From the NCBI GenBank assembly GCA_002779235.1, contig PEXD01000028.1, forward strand, positions 1-8,670: 8,670 nucleotides of DNA, written 5' to 3'. Shown piece after piece: positions 5,182 through 8,670 of this stretch. A program made the position numbers and the translations under genes. The stretch's first letter is position 1. Each line of letters begins with the position of its first letter. Under the pieces are notes generated by a model. The model did no database searches. It saw only the letters and a list, made by a program, of their open reading frames with translations, and had not been told where the DNA came from. This stretch comes from Candidatus Woesearchaeota archaeon CG07_land_8_20_14_0_80_44_23. Its GTDB lineage: Archaea; Nanobdellota; Nanobdellia; Woesearchaeales; 0-14-0-80-44-23.

Positions 5182-5946
5182 TTACCATGGATAAAGTATT
5201 GAGTAAAAAATCTTCTCAAAGATGTTGCCGTCCATTTTTTTTGAGTCAATGACAAGCCTCCTTGAATGTCCTCGTAGTATGTCGTAAACCCCCTGGTATG
5301 GGTCCCTCGCCTTTTTCTCACACCGATTCTTTGGCTTGTCCTTGTTTCCGAAATATATCACCTTGCCTGAATCTTCTGTTCCGTTCTGATTTCCTGCATT
5401 CTCAGTTTTTTCCAACTCTTCCTCTATTTCCGACTCATCGTAAATCTTTCCCTTAAACAGGTCTGCTGCAATTGCTTCCACGCTCAGCGTGCCTGAGTAT
5501 GTATTTCCGTGGAACACTCCCCCAGCGCATTTTTTTGCTTCTGAAATCACCTTCGAGATATATTTTGAGGCGGTGACTGCCTCCTCCTTGCGGTATTCCT
5601 CCTTTTTTCCCGCATAATAACCAGCTATCTCCTTCATCTCTTCCAGCGAGGAGATTATTCCTGATGCATCAACACTGGCTTCCAGCCTGTTTTTGGATTT
5701 TAAGGTGTATTTCATTATCAAGTCAGATAAGGTGTCGTAGTCCTTCAGGTCGTATCCTGAAGCAGTTTTTCTCTCTGCGACATCAATTATCCTGCCGTAC
5801 TCTTTCTCCACCGGTTCGTCTTTCCTTCTGCTGGTGAAGATGTTGCTGGAATAGCTGCGGTACTCAAATTCCGGGTAGAACTCTTTTACCAACCCCTGGC
5901 ACTTCTTTGCCTCAATCACAAGATACTCAATTTCAGATTGTTTCAT
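5182..5946 (-). CDS. Hypothetical protein, 254 aa, in an operon with the Lrp-like regulator
   Basis: I do not recognise this protein. It is mostly helical, charged and tyrosine-rich, with no membrane segment or signal peptide. The segment EAKKCQG (12-18) recurs as EAKKCAG (136-142), each within a similar helix, which hints at an old internal duplication. Residues 170-215 look like a disordered acidic and Asn/Lys-rich linker. The C-terminal part RRLVIDSKKMDGNIFEKIFY is compact, and the chain ends in LYPW. The ATG at 5946 is preceded by GAGGAG (complement of 5951-5956) 4 bases away. It is the first gene of a two-gene transcript with the regulator downstream, so it may be a partner or target of that regulator (inference). 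It diverges from the PhoU-like gene. Confidence 0.8.
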   Translation of the reverse strand: MKQSEIEYLVIEAKKCQGLVKEFYPEFEYRSYSSNIFTSRRKDEPVEKEYGRIIDVAERKTASGYDLKDYDTLSDLIMKYTLKSKNRLEASVDASGIISSLEEMKEIAGYYAGKKEEYRKEEAVTASKYISKVISEAKKCAGGVFHGNTYSGTLSVEAIAADLFKGKIYDESEIEEELEKTENAGNQNGTEDSGKVIYFGNKDKPKNRCEKKARDPYQGVYDILRGHSRRLVIDSKKMDGNIFEKIFYSILYPW

Positions 5947-5967
5947 TTTTCTCCTCTTTTTCCGGGA

Positions 5968-5986
5968 GCGAAAAATGTTTTTTCGC
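5968..5986. promoter_or_regulatory. Perfect palindrome, candidate operator
   Basis: GCGAAAAA (5968-5975) and TTTTTCGC (5979-5986) are exact reverse complements around TGT. The site is 22 bases upstream of the minus-strand ATG and covers the transcript start predicted from the AT-rich box at 5996-6004. Such placement suits a repressor site, possibly for the Lrp-like protein of the same operon. A hairpin in the mRNA leader is the alternative. Confidence 0.5.
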
Positions 5987-5995
5987 TTTTCTCGG

Positions 5996-6004
5996 AATAT
6001 ATTG
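5996..6004 (-). promoter_or_regulatory. TATA-like box of the minus-strand regulator operon
   Basis: The minus strand reads CAATATATT. The predicted start near 5973 falls inside the palindrome at 5968-5986. The whole region is AT-rich, so exact choice is uncertain. Confidence 0.35.
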
Positions 6005-6020
6005 TATAGTAGCCGAAAAA

Positions 6021-6030
6021 TTTATATATA
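6021..6030 (+). promoter_or_regulatory. TATA box of the AbrB-PhoU gene
   Basis: TTTATATATA follows an A-rich BRE-like GAAAAA. It predicts a start near 6051 and a leader of about 34 bases ending in AGGTGAT. Further TATA-like strings at 6047-6073 cannot be excluded. Confidence 0.45.
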
Positions 6031-6084
6031 CTTTTTCCTTATACCTTATATATTGCTATATAATTATATATTAAGGTGATATTC

Positions 6085-6993
6085 ATGAAAAGAAAGGTAA
6101 TCCAGCTTGCAGGAAAGACGCTTGTGGTTTCCCTGCCGAGCGCTTGGGCAAGGATGAGAGGAATAAAAAAAGGGCAGGAAATCACACTAGAAGAGCAGGG
6201 GGACCGGCTTGTGCTCGGAACAGAGGAAAGCAACGCTCCAACAAGAAAATCAATTGATGTCAGCGGGCTCTCAAAAATAATAATGAGAATGATATCTGCT
6301 GCATACAAAGCAGGATATGATGAGATAGAAATCAGGTTCAGCTCATCACAAGAGCTTGACCTTGTGCAGAAATCCCTTTTAAGGAGCTGTATCGGCTTTG
6401 AGATCGTGCAGCAGGGAAAGGGGACTCTTCTCGCAAAAAGCATCTCAAAGGATGACTATTCTGAATTTGATTCGATAATGCGAAGGCTTTTCTTTTTCAT
6501 GTTGGCAAATGCAGATGATTCCCTCATATTTGCATCAGAGCACGATGTGGAAGGGCTGAAATCAATAATTGTAAAAGATGACAACATAAACAGGCTTGCT
6601 GACTTCTGCAGGCGGGCGATAAACAAGAACCCCTCCAAATTTGACAAAAGCGCCCCCTTTTACTTCATAATCGAAGCCATTGAAGGCATAGGCGATTCCT
6701 ACAAAAACATATCAGAGTACATGATAAAAAACAAGATTAAGATAAAGGCAGAAACGCAGAAAATCTATGGAGACATAAACGCCTTCCTGCGGGGATTCTA
6801 CGAGCTCTTCTACTCCTTTGAAATAAACTCATTCGCAAACCTGAAGGACACGAAGGACTCAATAGCAGCCAGGATTGAAAAGCAGATGAAGGGCGCCAAA
6901 AGGCAGGAACTTGTGTTTCTTTTCATGCTGAAATCCCTCCTGGAGCAGATATTTGACATGAGCGGCCCCCTGCTGATGCTCAAGCAGGGCTAA
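6085..6993 (+). CDS. AbrB-PhoU-type archaeal regulator (phosphate uptake regulator-like)
   Basis: This 302-aa two-part protein has an N-terminal SpoVT-AbrB swapped-hairpin DNA-binding domain (1-48: RKVIQLAGKTLVVSLPSAWA, then GIKKGQEITLEEQGDRLVL). A PhoU-like helical region covers about 120-300. The helix cores DDNINRLADFCRRAI (165-179) and IEAIEGIGDSYKNISEY (196-212) match the two PhoU metal-site helices, though the acidic clusters are weaker than in classical PhoU. Archaeal members are annotated as phosphate uptake regulators, but no pst genes are nearby, so the signal is unknown. The ATG at 6085 is chosen because AGGTGAT (6074-6080) lies 4 bases upstream. The GTG at 6076 that would extend the frame is part of that ribosome site. 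Its stop overlaps the stop of the convergent gene by 4 bases. Confidence 0.88.
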   Translation: MKRKVIQLAGKTLVVSLPSAWARMRGIKKGQEITLEEQGDRLVLGTEESNAPTRKSIDVSGLSKIIMRMISAAYKAGYDEIEIRFSSSQELDLVQKSLLRSCIGFEIVQQGKGTLLAKSISKDDYSEFDSIMRRLFFFMLANADDSLIFASEHDVEGLKSIIVKDDNINRLADFCRRAINKNPSKFDKSAPFYFIIEAIEGIGDSYKNISEYMIKNKIKIKAETQKIYGDINAFLRGFYELFYSFEINSFANLKDTKDSIAARIEKQMKGAKRQELVFLFMLKSLLEQIFDMSGPLLMLKQG

Positions 6994-8670
6994 ACTTTTC
7001 TTATTGCATTCACAAAAGGCTCTTTTCCTGATGAAATTATGTAGTCATATAGCCTGCCCAAAAGCGAGGAGAGATTATTTTCCTCCATGGCTGAAACAGC
7101 ATTCATTACAAAAAATGAAGCGCGCTCAGGATTGTCCTGGCTGTATGCCCTCCCGCTGTTGTAAAGCGAAAAAAATATCCTGCTTGGGATATAGCTTTCC
7201 TTAAGCTTGGGAACATCCCGCGCTTTTTTAGGGCATGCCTTTGCAAATGATGAGAGATAATGCTCTAGAATCATTGTCTTGTCAAGCCCTTCGCACTCAG
7301 GAAGCTCAAGAAGGGCGGCGATGTCTATCATCGGGTTTGCTATTACCCTTTTTTCCAGGTCAATCCAGCTTCCGTCCTCAAGGAAATTGGTTATGTAAGA
7401 ATCGCCGTGGCAGAAGGCATCTACTTGTGCAATTGAGTGGGAATAATCCTCTGCTTCCTTCATGAATCCTTCAAGCATTGGGTTTTCTCCAATGCGCCGA
7501 ATGAGCCTTTTTCTCAGAGCAGTGACATAGTTGAGCCTTGGAACAGCAACTAGGTAATCTTTGCTTCCCTCTAAATAAGGAATGTAATAATTCCCATTTT
7601 TCATTTCAAGAAAATCAATAGCATAGGCGTGGATGATTGCTGAGCTTTCCATAACCCTTTTGAGTGCAGCCCCCTTCTCGCTTTCAGGGCAGTTTTCAAA
7701 GTAATCCCTGAGGTTGAGCCCAGCGCTCCTTTTCATAAGATGGTATACCCTGCCATCCTCATCCCTGAACACACTTATTGGGATGGGCGCAATGTTCCTG
7801 AAGTCAGTCCTTATCTTGTTCCTGAACAGGTCTGTGAGAAAATCGCTTGTGATATACTCTGAAACTATCCTTGCCTCTTCTTCATCCGGGTTTATTCCCT
7901 TATTCCGCTTGAGAATCAGTGCATCCTTGAAGAATCCTGACTTTCCAATCTCAAACACCTCATTCCTCGAGCTTGGAACTTCATAGAGGCTCTTTTCCAG
8001 CATTCCTGTTTTCTTAAGCCCTTCCACAAGTTCCAGCGCTGTATCCTCTGAAATCTTTTTCTTTCCTACTTCAGAAAGGAACATCGAGCAAAGCGCCAGA
8101 ATCTTCAGTCTCATCTCGCCATCTGAGCCTGAAATTGCATCCTGCCAGTTTTTAAGCGAGGAGCCGAGGTCATTCTCAAGGTAATAGCTTGAAAATGCGT
8201 TGTCAATGGAATCCCAGGATGAGCTGCTATTCTTTGATTTCTTGAGGAGCATCCTGTCAAGCGGATTCAAAATAATCCTGTTGATAAATAGATTTCTGAT
8301 AACATCCGCCTTTTCCCCTGAATCCGAGCTCTCGGTAAGCCGGCTGTAATAGTAAAAGGATTCATCTATCTTGCCAAGCTTCCTCTTAACATTTGCAAGA
8401 AGGCAGTAAGAAAACCTGCTGTCATCGCCTTTTGCTATTTTTTCCTCCTCAACAGCCTCAAGTTTTTCAAGAGATTCCCTGCTTCCCTTTCCTTTCAGCT
8501 CAAGCGACAACTCGCGCCCCAGGTATTTCCATGAGCTTATATTTTCGGCATTAAATGAGGATATCATTTTCATTGCAGCAGAATACATTAATCCCGCTGA
8601 AAACGCAATTGATAAGAGCCCGAGGTCCTCTTTGAGAAAGTTTCCACCGATGAAATTCTTAAGAGGAAGC
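6990..8670 (-). CDS. TPR-like/aminoglycoside-phosphotransferase-fold protein, 5' end beyond window
   Basis: Numbering is from the ATG at 8588 (532 aa from there), but the frame stays open for 27 more codons to the right edge. That extra stretch (FLKEDLGLLSIAFSAGL) looks coding and the ATG has no ribosome site, so the gene probably starts outside the window. Residues 1-210 are helical repeats of TPR-like character. Residues 213-510 look like an APH/choline-kinase fold: a beta-3 lysine in ALILKR (K227), helix-C acids EEEAR (236-240), a hinge-like YHLMKRSAGLNLRDYF, catalytic loop HGDSYITN (H394, D396, N401) and metal motif IDLEK (D410). These residues suggest an active small-molecule or protein kinase; the substrate is unknown. 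There is no resistance context. It converges on the PhoU-like gene with a 4-base overlap. Confidence 0.85.
   Translation of the reverse strand, partial: LPLKNFIGGNFLKEDLGLLSIAFSAGLMYSAAMKMISSFNAENISSWKYLGRELSLELKGKGSRESLEKLEAVEEEKIAKGDDSRFSYCLLANVKRKLGKIDESFYYYSRLTESSDSGEKADVIRNLFINRIILNPLDRMLLKKSKNSSSSWDSIDNAFSSYYLENDLGSSLKNWQDAISGSDGEMRLKILALCSMFLSEVGKKKISEDTALELVEGLKKTGMLEKSLYEVPSSRNEVFEIGKSGFFKDALILKRNKGINPDEEEARIVSEYITSDFLTDLFRNKIRTDFRNIAPIPISVFRDEDGRVYHLMKRSAGLNLRDYFENCPESEKGAALKRVMESSAIIHAYAIDFLEMKNGNYYIPYLEGSKDYLVAVPRLNYVTALRKRLIRRIGENPMLEGFMKEAEDYSHSIAQVDAFCHGDSYITNFLEDGSWIDLEKRVIANPMIDIAALLELPECEGLDKTMILEHYLSSFAKACPKKARDVPKLKESYIPSRIFFSLYNSGRAYSQDNPERASFFVMNAVSAMEENNLSSLLGRLYDYIISSGKEPFVNAIRKV

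Noticed and set aside
6076..6084. GTG start for the AbrB-PhoU gene
   Set aside because: The GTG is inside the AGGTGAT ribosome site that serves the ATG at 6085, and the AbrB domain begins right after that ATG.

Overview
This window is archaeal chromosome. The evidence is archaeal ribosomal protein L21e, RNA polymerase subunit Rpo4 and a DUF655 protein in the usual archaeal order; TATA-box-like promoters about 25-30 bases before transcript starts; Shine-Dalgarno sequences of the GGTGAT type; tRNAs without encoded CCA; and a tRNA interrupted by a bulge-helix-bulge (BHB) intron. The moderate GC content, very tight gene packing (gaps of 3-17 bases, convergent 3' ends that overlap) and an archaeal DUF5679 mini-protein would fit a DPANN-type or other small-genome archaeon. 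That placement is inference; no taxonomic marker here settles it.

Layout. Bases 1-74 form a three-tier hairpin that abuts a 110-residue orphan protein (76-408). A tRNA-Ser(TGA) follows at 456-539. On the minus strand come a Trk/Ktr potassium uptake pair, membrane subunit (1228-2604) then regulatory RCK subunit (565-1221), transcribed toward the tRNA-Ser. Upstream of it, also on the minus strand, is a tRNA-Glu(CTC) at 2715-2899 whose T-loop is split by a 110-nt intron, and then a 49-residue DUF5679 zinc ribbon (3002-3151). A divergent promoter region (3152-3352) separates these from the plus-strand information-processing cluster: rpl21e, rpo4 and a DUF655/HhH protein with its own apparently leaderless promoter.

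The second half holds a minus-strand pair, an unrecognised 254-residue protein followed by an Lrp/AsnC-like regulator. It diverges from an AbrB-PhoU-like regulator (6085-6993) across a 138-base AT-rich region containing a perfect palindrome. The window closes with a large minus-strand gene running off the right edge: a helical, TPR-like N-terminal half joined to an aminoglycoside-phosphotransferase/protein-kinase-fold half that keeps its catalytic residues.

The strongest unusual feature is the tRNA-Glu. Its 3' T-stem strand and acceptor strand lie 110 nt away from the rest. The junction folds into a textbook BHB, and removing the intron restores a 75-nt tRNA with a standard TTCAAAT T-loop. 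Secondary points of interest are the edge hairpin, which resembles the right end of IS200/IS605 elements, the palindrome in front of the regulator operon, and the kinase-fold fusion.
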